Of a stretch of 64,000 nt of DNA, positions 34,939 through 43,210 are shown piece after piece. Numbering within the stretch: position 1 is the stretch's first letter; each line of letters begins with the position of its first letter. Origin of the DNA: Nitrospinia bacterium (lineage in GTDB: Bacteria > Nitrospinota > Nitrospinia > Nitrospinales > JAJDAT01); assembly GCA_029261715.1 (NCBI GenBank), contig JAJDAT010000025.1:611717-675716 (forward strand), read 5' to 3'. The notes under the pieces were generated by a model. It saw only the letters and a list, made by a program, of their open reading frames with translations, ran no database searches and was not told where the DNA came from. The translations under genes and the position numbers were made by a program.

Positions 34939-37641
34939 CTATCCTGTTACTCCCAATCCACAGGCAATCGCATTAACGCTTAACAATAATTTAGGGAGCG
35001 CTAAGGACTTATTCTCAGGCTTCGCGCTTCGCCAATCTCCAAGCATGTGGATTTGATTTTTATGTAAAGGTTCTAAGAATTTCCATCGCGCAGTCTGTAA
35101 CGCATTCTTAGGAGTTTTTATTACGGGCGCTGTAAGTTCCTCAATAAAAGTGCAAGTACGCTGATGTTCTTCCAATATCATTCCAAGAATTTTCTTTTTA
35201 ATATTTTTATCGATCACTAATTCTGCGTAGGCTTGCATTATTATTGGGTCAACCATAAGAAGACTAGATTTTATATTTTCGATTAAATGATTTAAAACAA
35301 TGGAATTGGCATAGACCAATTTTATACGACTAAAACTTTCAGGATCTTGTTTTTTAAGTTGTTCCAATGCTGAACCTAAACCATACCAACCAGAAATAAA
35401 AAACCGAGCTTGTCCCCAGCTGAAAACCCAAGGTATCGCTCTTAAGTCTTTTAAAGATTTTTTACCGCTACGTCTTGTTGGTCGAGAACCAATGTAGCTC
35501 GATTCAATCACATCAATAGGGGTGGCTTGACGAAAAAAATCAGTAAATCCAACCGTATTTAGCAATGATTCATAGTGAGTTTTATTATCTGTTGATATTC
35601 TATCTAGGATATCTGCACATTCTGGTAAGTTTGCATGCCGAATCTTACTGGTTAATGATGCTTCCAATGTGCCTGCAACAAGAAGTTCCAGGTTATATTC
35701 TGCATTTAATAAATTTGCGTATTTCTGAGAAATTGTTTCTCCTTGTTCCGTCATTCTAAGGCCGTCTTCCAAACTTTGAGAAGGTAATGCGTTAAGAAAT
35801 CGATAGGTAGGCGCAGCTCCGCGACTAATAGAACCGCCGCGTCCATGGAAAAATTTAATAATTACTCCATGGCGATCGCCAACTTCAATAAGCGCTTTTT
35901 GTCCACAATAAAGGTTCCATGAACTGCTAAAAGCTCCCCCATCTTTATTGCTGTCGCTATAGCCGATCATGACTTGAATTATTGGCTTTTTTGTTTTATA
36001 TGAATTTTGCCAAATTGGTAGGCTCCGTTTGGTTACCGGATGAGATAAGAATTCATCTAAAATACAGGGAGCTTGCTTCAGGTCATTGATTGTTTCAAAT
36101 AACGGTACAACCGGTAATTGGCAAACAAGTCCTTGCTCAGATTGACAAACGATTCCTGTTTCACGCGCAAGCAGGTACACCGTTAGCAAGTCTAAAACGT
36201 TACGAGTCATGCTAACTATAATTGAACCTATTCCTGCGTCTCCATGGTGTTCTATTTCTTCCGCGATAACTTTGTAAATTTCGAAGCAATCTTTTGCTTC
36301 TGGTCCTAATAACTTGGGATCATTACAAAGAGGTTTAGAATTCTTTAACTCTGTGTTTATTATGCGCAAGCGAACTTCATCGTTCGCTAATGTATATTCG
36401 TTACTATTAATACCTGCCGCTTCTAATAATTGGGTAAACGCCGACTCATGAAATAGGCTGTTTTGCCGAATATCCAAACAAGCGAGGTGAAATCCAAAGG
36501 TTTGGATAGATCTTAAAATAGGATCAAGGTCTTTTACAGCGATTCTTTCGGCTTTGCCAGTGAGCAAACAACCCCTTAAAAAAATAAGATCTGTATATAA
36601 TTCTTGTGCAGTGGAATAACTATTTTCATTATTCTCTTGGTTATTAGGTATAGGTAATTGAGCAATAATTAGATTAACCGCTTGTCGCCATGGCTCTTTT
36701 TTGTTTCGCGCTAGAGCAATTTGTCCAACGGCTCCAAGTCTTTTGGCTACTGCTTCGTTCCATTGAATCAATTTTATGGGAGGTAATGTAATGTTGTTGG
36801 ATAGGCTTAATCTTTTTACTAGTTCAATAAGCATACCTCTCAATATACCTATGGATTGGTCCCGCATTATTTGAAGACTTTCTTTGGTTACTTCAGCTGT
36901 CACCAAAGGGTGCCCATCCCTATCTCCTCCAACCCAACTCCCAAAAGTTATTTTAGGTAGACAATCAGGGGAATTTATTAAGTTTTTAGGAAATTTTTTT
37001 TGTTCCCAAGCCCAAATGAGCCGACGATCAAGTTCTTGAACTGCATAAGGAAATACATTGACAAAATAATGTATGACATTGCTAAGTTCATCTGAAACCC
37101 CGGGTTTTTCAAGATAGATTTCTCCGGTATAAAATAAACGCTCAAGCTCTGTTTTAATTTCTTCTTTTAGATTGGAAAGTTCTGAAGGAGTCCAAACTGA
37201 ATTTTCCCGTTTTACGAGCAATAAGTAGATCCTTCGGTGATGTTCTAATACTGTTCTGCGTTTGGCTTCTGTTGGGTGCGCGGTAAGAACGGGTTCGATA
37301 TGAATACGAGATAAATGACTAGCGATCTGGTTAGGGGTGTAACCTGAAAACTGTAATTGATCAAATGCATGGAGCCACAAGCCACATATTTGATTGAGTG
37401 TACCTTCAGATTCAAGCTTCCTTCTTTGTTGGACAATAGTATTTTCTGTGACCATGTTTATGAGTTGAAAGAGAATAGAGTAAGCTTGCATGCCTTTTTC
37501 AGATAATTCAGTAAATTGCATTAAGTCATCGGCGTTTTCTATCTGAATGGATGACGCTAATGAATTTTCTCCCAATTCGTTCAGTACTTCTGCAAAACAT
37601 CCCAACAGAAATTTAAAATCTTCGATACTTTTTACATCCAT
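34939..37641 (-). CDS. ppc: Phosphoenolpyruvate carboxylase
   Basis: The product has 900 residues, normal for bacterial enzymes. Catalytic signatures are all present: VLTAHPTEAKRRT near 130, GGDRDGHP near 240, GYSDSNKDGG near 560, FHGRGGSISRGAAPT near 595 and GSRPTRR near 715. The C-terminal GLGVTG replaces the common NTG end, as VTG in some lineages. It makes oxaloacetate from PEP and bicarbonate for anaplerosis. The ATG overlaps the stop of a 66-codon gene (TGATG). Confidence 0.95.
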   Translation of the reverse strand: MDVKSIEDFKFLLGCFAEVLNELGENSLASSIQIENADDLMQFTELSEKGMQAYSILFQLINMVTENTIVQQRRKLESEGTLNQICGLWLHAFDQLQFSGYTPNQIASHLSRIHIEPVLTAHPTEAKRRTVLEHHRRIYLLLVKRENSVWTPSELSNLKEEIKTELERLFYTGEIYLEKPGVSDELSNVIHYFVNVFPYAVQELDRRLIWAWEQKKFPKNLINSPDCLPKITFGSWVGGDRDGHPLVTAEVTKESLQIMRDQSIGILRGMLIELVKRLSLSNNITLPPIKLIQWNEAVAKRLGAVGQIALARNKKEPWRQAVNLIIAQLPIPNNQENNENSYSTAQELYTDLIFLRGCLLTGKAERIAVKDLDPILRSIQTFGFHLACLDIRQNSLFHESAFTQLLEAAGINSNEYTLANDEVRLRIINTELKNSKPLCNDPKLLGPEAKDCFEIYKVIAEEIEHHGDAGIGSIIVSMTRNVLDLLTVYLLARETGIVCQSEQGLVCQLPVVPLFETINDLKQAPCILDEFLSHPVTKRSLPIWQNSYKTKKPIIQVMIGYSDSNKDGGAFSSSWNLYCGQKALIEVGDRHGVIIKFFHGRGGSISRGAAPTYRFLNALPSQSLEDGLRMTEQGETISQKYANLLNAEYNLELLVAGTLEASLTSKIRHANLPECADILDRISTDNKTHYESLLNTVGFTDFFRQATPIDVIESSYIGSRPTRRSGKKSLKDLRAIPWVFSWGQARFFISGWYGLGSALEQLKKQDPESFSRIKLVYANSIVLNHLIENIKSSLLMVDPIIMQAYAELVIDKNIKKKILGMILEEHQRTCTFIEELTAPVIKTPKNALQTARWKFLEPLHKNQIHMLGDWRSAKPENKSLALPKLLLSVNAIACGLGVTG

Positions 37642-37841
37642 CAGAATTCCTCTAAGATTTTATTTGATGGTAAATTTCCACTTTTGGGGATATGACGAAT
37701 CTGTTTTTTTCTGAGGTCTAAATAGTTATTAACTACTTGCAGGACTGGAGATGTTAATTTTTGGGCCAAAGCAATAAGGTTTTTAGAAGAAGCTCTACCT
37801 CTGCATATTTTTTTCCTAAACTTCTTTGATTCATTTTTCAA
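37641..37841 (-). CDS. Small basic hypothetical protein upstream of ppc
   Basis: The product has 66 residues and is Lys/Arg-rich at the N-terminus (KNESKKFRKKICRGRASSKN), with a hydrophobic helix VLQVVNNYLDL in the middle. The start is TTG at 37841 because no in-frame ATG exists, and the ribosome binding site is poor. The TGA overlaps the ppc ATG by one base, which favours a coupled real gene, but composition alone could be chance. No family is recognised. Confidence 0.4.
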   Translation of the reverse strand: MKNESKKFRKKICRGRASSKNLIALAQKLTSPVLQVVNNYLDLRKKQIRHIPKSGNLPSNKILEEF

Positions 37842-37891
37842 CTGCTATGTTCCAATATGACAATCAATATACAACAAATGTATAGGTTGGA

Positions 37892-37988
37892 CCGGGTAGC
37901 GTTTAACTACACCGGCCCCGAGGTCTTGATGATCAAACCCATTATCACTCAAACTAAAAATCACACAAGACCTCTTTATTTATTTTTT
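37892..37988 (+). ncRNA. Candidate small RNA with two hairpins and a U-rich end
   Basis: CCGGGTAG (37892-37899) pairs with CTAC-A-CCGG (37907-37915), one bulge. GAGGTCTTG (37920-37928) pairs perfectly with CAAGACCTC (37966-37974). TTTATTTATTTTTT follows at 37975-37988. A possible promoter, ATGACA at 37857-37862 and TATAGG at 37881-37886 with an 18-base spacer, would start transcription at about the first hairpin. It is antisense to the ppc operon leader. I match it to no known RNA family. Confidence 0.4.
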
Positions 37989-38391
37989 CAAATTAAAAGT
38001 TGAATTGTATTCTTAAAATAAAATTTTTAAAATTCGATAATTTGAAGAAAATAATTTGATAATATCAAATTAAGTTATTAATTTGTAGATTCTTTAAATG
38101 CTAATTTGAAAAGTTTATCGCCAGGAGGTTAATAGGCAATACTCAATGTTTGTTTAGTGACGCTTGGTGTTCTTTTCAATATATTTCAGAAGATAAATAT
38201 ACTGATTTGGAAGGTAGAATTGGTTTTCGGGGAGGCGAGTGGTCATTGTTGTTAAACGAATAATGTTTAGATATTAAGAGTCCTTGGGATATGAGAGGGG
38301 AGTTGATAGCCGATTAATAGCCTTTTAAATAAACTCACCAAAATAATATGAGATTTTATTATAAGTGGGGAATGGAGGGTTAAGAACTAAT
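37989..38391. other. AT-rich spacer between candidate RNA and response regulator
   Basis: About 400 bases with no coding frame. GCCAGGAGG near 38120 resembles a ribosome binding site but leads to no frame. Confidence 0.4.
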
Positions 38392-38790
38392 TTATAATTT
38401 TAATGTTTCGATAATTTTTAATTGCAAAGTTTCAGGATCTACCGGTTTGACTATATAGTTATTTATTCCAGCTTGTACCGCTTTTAGAACATGTTCTTTT
38501 TTATCGTTTGCTGTAAGGATGATGAAAGGAATTTTTTTAAGAGACTCATTTTGTCTTATTTTTTTTAACAACATTAAGCCATCCATTTTTGGCATTTCCC
38601 AATCGGAGATGACTAAATCAAACTTACCGCCTCTTTGATACATTAACCGTATCCTATCTAAAGCTTCTATACCGTCGCGAGCGGTATATATTTTTTCGAA
38701 GCCTAAGTCGCTTAAGAACTCTTTAGTTAACTCCATTACACTTGGAGAGTCTTCAGCTAATAAGATAGTTAAATTAGCATAAATTTCCAT
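38392..38790 (-). CDS. CheY-like single-domain response regulator
   Basis: The product has 132 residues from the ATG at 38790. The alternative TTG five codons upstream lacks support. The acid pair Glu13-Asp14, phospho-acceptor Asp63 (LVISDWEMPKMDG), Thr93 and Lys115 (YIVKPVD) are all present, so it should accept phosphate. There is no output domain. The sequence resembles CheY and stand-alone regulators. No kinase is near. It could serve the flagellar motor, given motA/motB a few kb away, but that is inference. Confidence 0.85.
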   Translation of the reverse strand: MEIYANLTILLAEDSPSVMELTKEFLSDLGFEKIYTARDGIEALDRIRLMYQRGGKFDLVISDWEMPKMDGLMLLKKIRQNESLKKIPFIILTANDKKEHVLKAVQAGINNYIVKPVDPETLQLKIIETLKL

Positions 38791-39125
38791 GCTACAAATT
38801 ACCAATAATCTAGTGTTACCTAAAATGAGTTGAATAAAAAATGACGTTTTAAATCATGAAACCTTAAATATCTTACTATAATAATATAAATAATTTTGGA
38901 GGGTCAAAAATAATGAAGTTAATTTTAGTTTTTCCCGCTTTTGTTTAATAATTGAACCAAATATTTATTTTTTAACGTCAAAATGTGAAGTTCTTTGACT
39001 TAAAAAGTTTGAAATCATATTATATTTGAATAATTTATTTCATTCTTCCGCTTAAGGCAATAAGGTTAATCATAATACAAGCTACAATGTCCTAAAGCGG
39101 TGTTTGTATACTCAGGAGGTTTAAT
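38791..39125. other. Divergent spacer with promoter for the parvulin gene
   Basis: About 330 AT-rich bases. The part that matters is the promoter listed at 38995-39023; nothing else stands out. Confidence 0.4.
38995..39023 (+). promoter_or_regulatory. Sigma70-type promoter upstream of the parvulin-rhodanese gene
   Basis: TTGACT at 38995-39000 and TATTAT at 39018-39023 are 17 bases apart and each differs from consensus by one base. Transcription would begin about 95 bases before the ATG at 39126. Confidence 0.65.
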
Positions 39126-40001
39126 ATGTTGAAGATTCGGGCGAGTCAAATTTTTACCAGGACCCCGGAAGAAGCTGCCGCAATCAAAAATGAATTAGAT
39201 GCGGATTTGCCTTTTTTGCAAGCGGTGGAAAAGTATAGCGTTTGTCCCTCTAAAGAAAATGGAGGCGATTTAGGTTGGATGGATGAGACCAACTTGGGAG
39301 AATCATTCGGGTTGAGCTTGTCGCTTGAAGATAAAGGCAAAGTTTTTGGGCCAATCCATTCTCCATATGGGTACCATATTTTGATGTTTACTGATGTTGT
39401 TTCGGATAATCCAGCTGGAGAAGGGCCATTTGAAGTTTCTACGCCTATGAAAGAAGTCGCTAAAACTTTACCTGGAGCTGAAAAACTTCTTTTTGAAGCT
39501 TTTAAAATTGGGTTGCCAGTGCTGGGATATGAAGAAAAAGAAACGATTGAGTCTCTTTGTAAATCGCAAAACAAAAATATAGAAGAAGTTTTAGGCTCCT
39601 TGAATGGAGATTATCAAAAAAGGTTTGCACATGCTATTTCCTGTGAAGAATTGCAAATGATGTTGGAGGATGGAGTTCCCGTCAACGTTTTAGACGTTCG
39701 CGAACAGTGGGAATACGATATCGCAAAGGTAAAAGATTCTCAGCGAATTACTCCTGATAATAACGAGACAATATTATCTCAACTCAAACCTGAAGATTTA
39801 GTTGTAGTGGTTGACTGGAACGGAGACAGGGGATCAAGCTTCCAAAAATGGCTTTCTCAAAGAGGTTTTGGTAGCGTCAAATGCCTGGAAGGTGGAATAG
39901 ATCGTTGGGCCGAAAAAATTGATCCCACTCAAGGAAGGTATGATATTGATGAAGACGATGACTATAGATATGAAGATGTTTTGGATGCTGATGATAAATA
40001 A
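39126..40001 (+). CDS. Parvulin-type peptidyl-prolyl isomerase fused to an inactive rhodanese domain
   Basis: The product has 291 residues. Residues 1-95 are a parvulin domain (IRASQIF, FLQAVEKYSVCPSKENGGDLGWM, FGPIHSPYGYHILM). A linker follows. Residues 165-270 are a rhodanese domain (EELQMMLEDGVPVNVLDVREQWEYDIAKV, ECLEGGIDRW-like end). The rhodanese active-site loop reads VVVVDWNGDRGSS and lacks the catalytic Cys. The last 20 residues are acidic. No signal peptide, so cytoplasmic. AGGAGG lies upstream of the ATG. The parvulin part has few of the usual flanking domains and may be a foldase or a binding module. Confidence 0.8.
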   Translation: MLKIRASQIFTRTPEEAAAIKNELDADLPFLQAVEKYSVCPSKENGGDLGWMDETNLGESFGLSLSLEDKGKVFGPIHSPYGYHILMFTDVVSDNPAGEGPFEVSTPMKEVAKTLPGAEKLLFEAFKIGLPVLGYEEKETIESLCKSQNKNIEEVLGSLNGDYQKRFAHAISCEELQMMLEDGVPVNVLDVREQWEYDIAKVKDSQRITPDNNETILSQLKPEDLVVVVDWNGDRGSSFQKWLSQRGFGSVKCLEGGIDRWAEKIDPTQGRYDIDEDDDYRYEDVLDADDK

Positions 40002-40118
40002 AGGTAACCTCTCAGAACTGTTTTAGGCTATGAGTGGGCGTTATGAAATAAGAGCTTGCCATAGAGCTATTGAATTACTAGAGATACCTTAAAATGACAA
40101 TTCATTAGAAAAGATTAC

Positions 40119-41111
40119 GTGAAACCGTTATTAAATATATCAAACCTTAATATTTCCTTCCAAAGTGAAGCCGGTACAGTACACCCTGTTCGAGGAGTTG
40201 ATTTAAAAGTTAATGAAGGGGAGACTGTCGCTTTGGTGGGAGAATCGGGTTGTGGAAAATCGGTGACAGCATTAAGTGTTTTGCAATTATTACCAACTCC
40301 TCCGGCTCGTTTTGATTCAGGTTCTATCCAATTTTTAGATAAGGACTTGTTTAAATTATCGGAACCGGAAATGCAGAGAATGCGTGGTAACGATATTGGT
40401 ATGGTATTTCAGGAGCCGATGACTTCGCTAAATCCTATTTTGACAATTGGCGATCAAATTGCGGAAACCATACTTTTACATAACAATATTTCTCAAAAAC
40501 AAACTAAAGAAAAAGTTCTGGATATTTTGGACAAAGTCGCTATACCTTCTCCAGAAAAAAGAATTGACCAATACCCACACGAACTCTCTGGCGGCATGAA
40601 ACAAAGAGTTATGATTGCTATGGCAATCTCATGTAACCCAAAGTTATTGATTGCCGACGAGCCTACAACGGCCTTAGATGTTACTATACAAGCCCAGATT
40701 TTAGAATTACTTGAAAACTTGCAAAAAGAAACAGGGATGGCAATTTTACTAATCACTCATAACCTGGGAATTGTGGCAGAACATGCTAATAAAGTCGCGG
40801 TTATGTATGCCGGAAAAATAGTGGAAGAAAGCGCAACGGAATATTTATTTGAAGCGCCAGCCCATCCTTATACAAGAGGTTTATTAAACTCCTTGCCAAA
40901 TTTTTCTAGTGGAAACCGATTGAATCCTATTCCAGGCACTGTGCCGGATCCAACTAATTTGCCCAATGGATGCGCTTTTCAATCTAGATGTTCAGATGCT
41001 TTACCTCATTGTGGCGAGAGAGAACCAAGTTTTTTAAAGCTTGATCAATTCGAAGAAGGGCGCCGAGCAGCTTGTTTTATTTACGAGTCAGTTGAATCGG
41101 TTAAATTGTGA
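40119..41111 (+). CDS. Peptide/nickel ABC transporter ATPase (DppD/OppD type)
   Basis: The product has 330 residues from a GTG at 40119. Walker A is GESGCGKSVT, the signature is ELSGGMKQR and Walker B is LLIADEPTTALD. The C-terminus carries the oligopeptide transporter extension (PIPGTVPDPTNLPNGCAFQSRC and two more Cys), which in family members binds an iron-sulfur cluster. It pairs with the next gene by a 4-base overlap. No permease or binding protein gene is adjacent, so the partners must lie elsewhere. The substrate is unknown. Confidence 0.9.
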   Translation: MKPLLNISNLNISFQSEAGTVHPVRGVDLKVNEGETVALVGESGCGKSVTALSVLQLLPTPPARFDSGSIQFLDKDLFKLSEPEMQRMRGNDIGMVFQEPMTSLNPILTIGDQIAETILLHNNISQKQTKEKVLDILDKVAIPSPEKRIDQYPHELSGGMKQRVMIAMAISCNPKLLIADEPTTALDVTIQAQILELLENLQKETGMAILLITHNLGIVAEHANKVAVMYAGKIVEESATEYLFEAPAHPYTRGLLNSLPNFSSGNRLNPIPGTVPDPTNLPNGCAFQSRCSDALPHCGEREPSFLKLDQFEEGRRAACFIYESVESVKL

Positions 41112-42073
41112 CAGCTTTAATTAAAGCTGTGGGATTAAAGAAAACCTTTCCCATTTCCGAAGGGACTTTGTCTAAGCCTACCGATTTTGTCCATGCCGTA
41201 GATGGAGTTTCTTTTGAAATCAATAGAAGCGAAACATTAGGACTTGTTGGCGAATCCGGGTGCGGAAAAACAACATTGGGTCGAATGGTAATTTGTCTTT
41301 TAGATCCAACTGAAGGTAAAGTCATCTTTGATGGAATAGACTTGGTAAGCCTGTCGGAAAAACAACTTAGGAAGATTCGAAATAGATTTCAGATAATTTT
41401 TCAAGACCCTTATAGTTCGCTAAACCCCCGCTTTACGGTTGAAAGATTAATAGGCGAGGCCATGTTAATCCATAAAAAAGCCTCTAAGGAGGATCTTTCT
41501 GATAGAGTTGCTTTCCAGTTGGAAAGAGTAGGGCTTTCTGCCGATTATATGAAAAGGTACCCTCATGAGTTTTCCGGTGGACAACGTCAACGGATTGGAA
41601 TTGCCCGCGCTTTAGCGTTAGAACCTGAGTTTATTGTTTGCGACGAACCCGTTTCAGCATTGGATGTTTCGATTCAAGCCCAAATAATAAACCTTCTTCA
41701 AGATTTACAAAGTGAATTAAATATTTCTCTTCTTTTCATTTCGCATGATTTGAATATTGTTGGGCATTTATCCCAAAATATTGCGGTTATGTATTTAGGG
41801 CGCATCGTTGAGACGGCTCCTGCAAAAAAGCTTAGAGAAAACCCTGCCCACCCATATACACAGGCCCTTTTATCCGCTAATCCTGTTCCAAAGCCAGGAG
41901 GCAAATCAAAACGCAAGGTTCTAGTGGGAGATGTGCCGAGTCCATTAAATCCCCCAAAAGGTTGTCGGTTTCACACAAGATGCCCTGATGTTATGGATCA
42001 CTGCCTTAGACAATCCCCTTCTTCAGTTAAAATTTCTGAAAATCATTGGGTTGAATGTCATCTTTATGACTAA
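41108..42073 (+). CDS. Peptide/nickel ABC transporter ATPase (DppF/OppF type)
   Basis: The product has 321 residues from a GTG at 41108 that overlaps the previous stop (GTGA). Walker A is GESGCGKTTLG, the signature FSGGQRQR, Walker B FIVCDEPVSALD. The C-terminal extension has GDVPSPLNPPKGCRFHTRCPDVMDHC, typical of the second ATPase of Dpp/Opp systems. It works as a heterodimer with the DppD-like partner at the inner membrane. Confidence 0.9.
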   Translation: MTALIKAVGLKKTFPISEGTLSKPTDFVHAVDGVSFEINRSETLGLVGESGCGKTTLGRMVICLLDPTEGKVIFDGIDLVSLSEKQLRKIRNRFQIIFQDPYSSLNPRFTVERLIGEAMLIHKKASKEDLSDRVAFQLERVGLSADYMKRYPHEFSGGQRQRIGIARALALEPEFIVCDEPVSALDVSIQAQIINLLQDLQSELNISLLFISHDLNIVGHLSQNIAVMYLGRIVETAPAKKLRENPAHPYTQALLSANPVPKPGGKSKRKVLVGDVPSPLNPPKGCRFHTRCPDVMDHCLRQSPSSVKISENHWVECHLYD

Positions 42074-42389
42074 AAGTTTTAATGAATTTTATTAAAATGA
42101 GCATGATTTAATCTTTTTATAAAAAAAAGTTAAACATAATCGCCCAATTTCCCGAAAAGTATTGAAAATATAATAATTATTGAGATCTCCCTATATTTTA
42201 GGGAAAAATATTTTGTAAGTTTAAGCCAAAATTTATACTTAAGATGATTAAGTACGTAGCTTGATTTCTATTGAAATATGTTGAATTTTGGTTGGGGTAA
42301 ATAGTGCTAAATATCAGTAAATATTGCGTTAATGAGCCCAAAGTGATAAGTTTATTTTATTCAAGAATTGATTGGTTTAGGAGAGCGGA
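42074..42389. other. Spacer upstream of motA
   Basis: About 315 AT-rich bases. A 6-bp hairpin TCCCTA/TAGGGA with a TATTT loop lies at 42188-42204. No sigma28 or sigma70 hexamer pair is convincing. Confidence 0.4.
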
Positions 42390-43163
42390 ATGGATCCAGG
42401 ATCATTTGTAGGGATCATTTCAGGAATGTCATTGATTGTTGCCGCTATCTTTTTAGGCGGAGACATACATAATTTCATTAATATTCCTGGAGTAATGATC
42501 GTTTTTGGGGGAACCATTGCAGCTACGCTTTTAACTTTTCAATTAGCAGATGTTATTTCTGCTTTTAAAGCGGCGGGAATTGTATTTTCTCATAGAATTG
42601 AAGACGCAAATGACATGATTGAAACCATGTTAGAAATTAGCGTTATTAGTAGAAAACAGGGAATAGTCGCTTTGAGTAAGTTAGAGATTGATTCCGCTTT
42701 TCTAAAAAAAGCCTGTAATCTTATTGCGGATGGCTCAAAGGAAAATATGATAAGAGATACGCTGATGATTGAAATTGAATCTATGAAACAGCGTCATTAT
42801 ATTATCCAAGACGTCTTTAGGAAAATGGCGTTATATGCCCCTGCCTTTGGTATGATGGGGACATTGATTGGGTTGATTCAGATGTTAAGTAAATTAAATG
42901 ATCCTGAGTCTGTTGGTCCCTCAATGGCTGTAGCGTTAATTACCACTTTTTACGGCACCATTTTGGCTAATATGATTTTTAGCCCGATTGCAGGAAAATT
43001 AAAGGCCCGTACTCTCACAGAAGTGATCAATTTAGAAATAATTTTTGAGGGCGCAATTTCTATTTTGGAAAATAACAATCCCATGTTGGTTTATGAAAAA
43101 CTCTCCTCTTATATTCCAAATAAGCTAAGACGCCCCATGCAAAACAAAATGCTCAATAGGTAA
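42390..43163 (+). CDS. motA: Flagellar motor stator protein MotA
   Basis: The product has 257 residues. It starts MDPGSFVGIISGMSLIVAAIFLGGD with a first membrane segment, and the C-terminal pair has MALYAPAFGMMGTLIGLIQML and MAVALITTFYGTILANMIFSPIA, the typical MotA/PomA sequence. MotA forms a pentamer around the MotB dimer and converts ion flow into torque. GGAG precedes the ATG. It is first in a motA-motB-PilZ block. Confidence 0.93.
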   Translation: MDPGSFVGIISGMSLIVAAIFLGGDIHNFINIPGVMIVFGGTIAATLLTFQLADVISAFKAAGIVFSHRIEDANDMIETMLEISVISRKQGIVALSKLEIDSAFLKKACNLIADGSKENMIRDTLMIEIESMKQRHYIIQDVFRKMALYAPAFGMMGTLIGLIQMLSKLNDPESVGPSMAVALITTFYGTILANMIFSPIAGKLKARTLTEVINLEIIFEGAISILENNNPMLVYEKLSSYIPNKLRRPMQNKMLNR

Positions 43164-43210
43164 AACTTTTTCCCAATTAAAGCTTTGATTTCCTTTATTG
43201 AAAAAATTAG

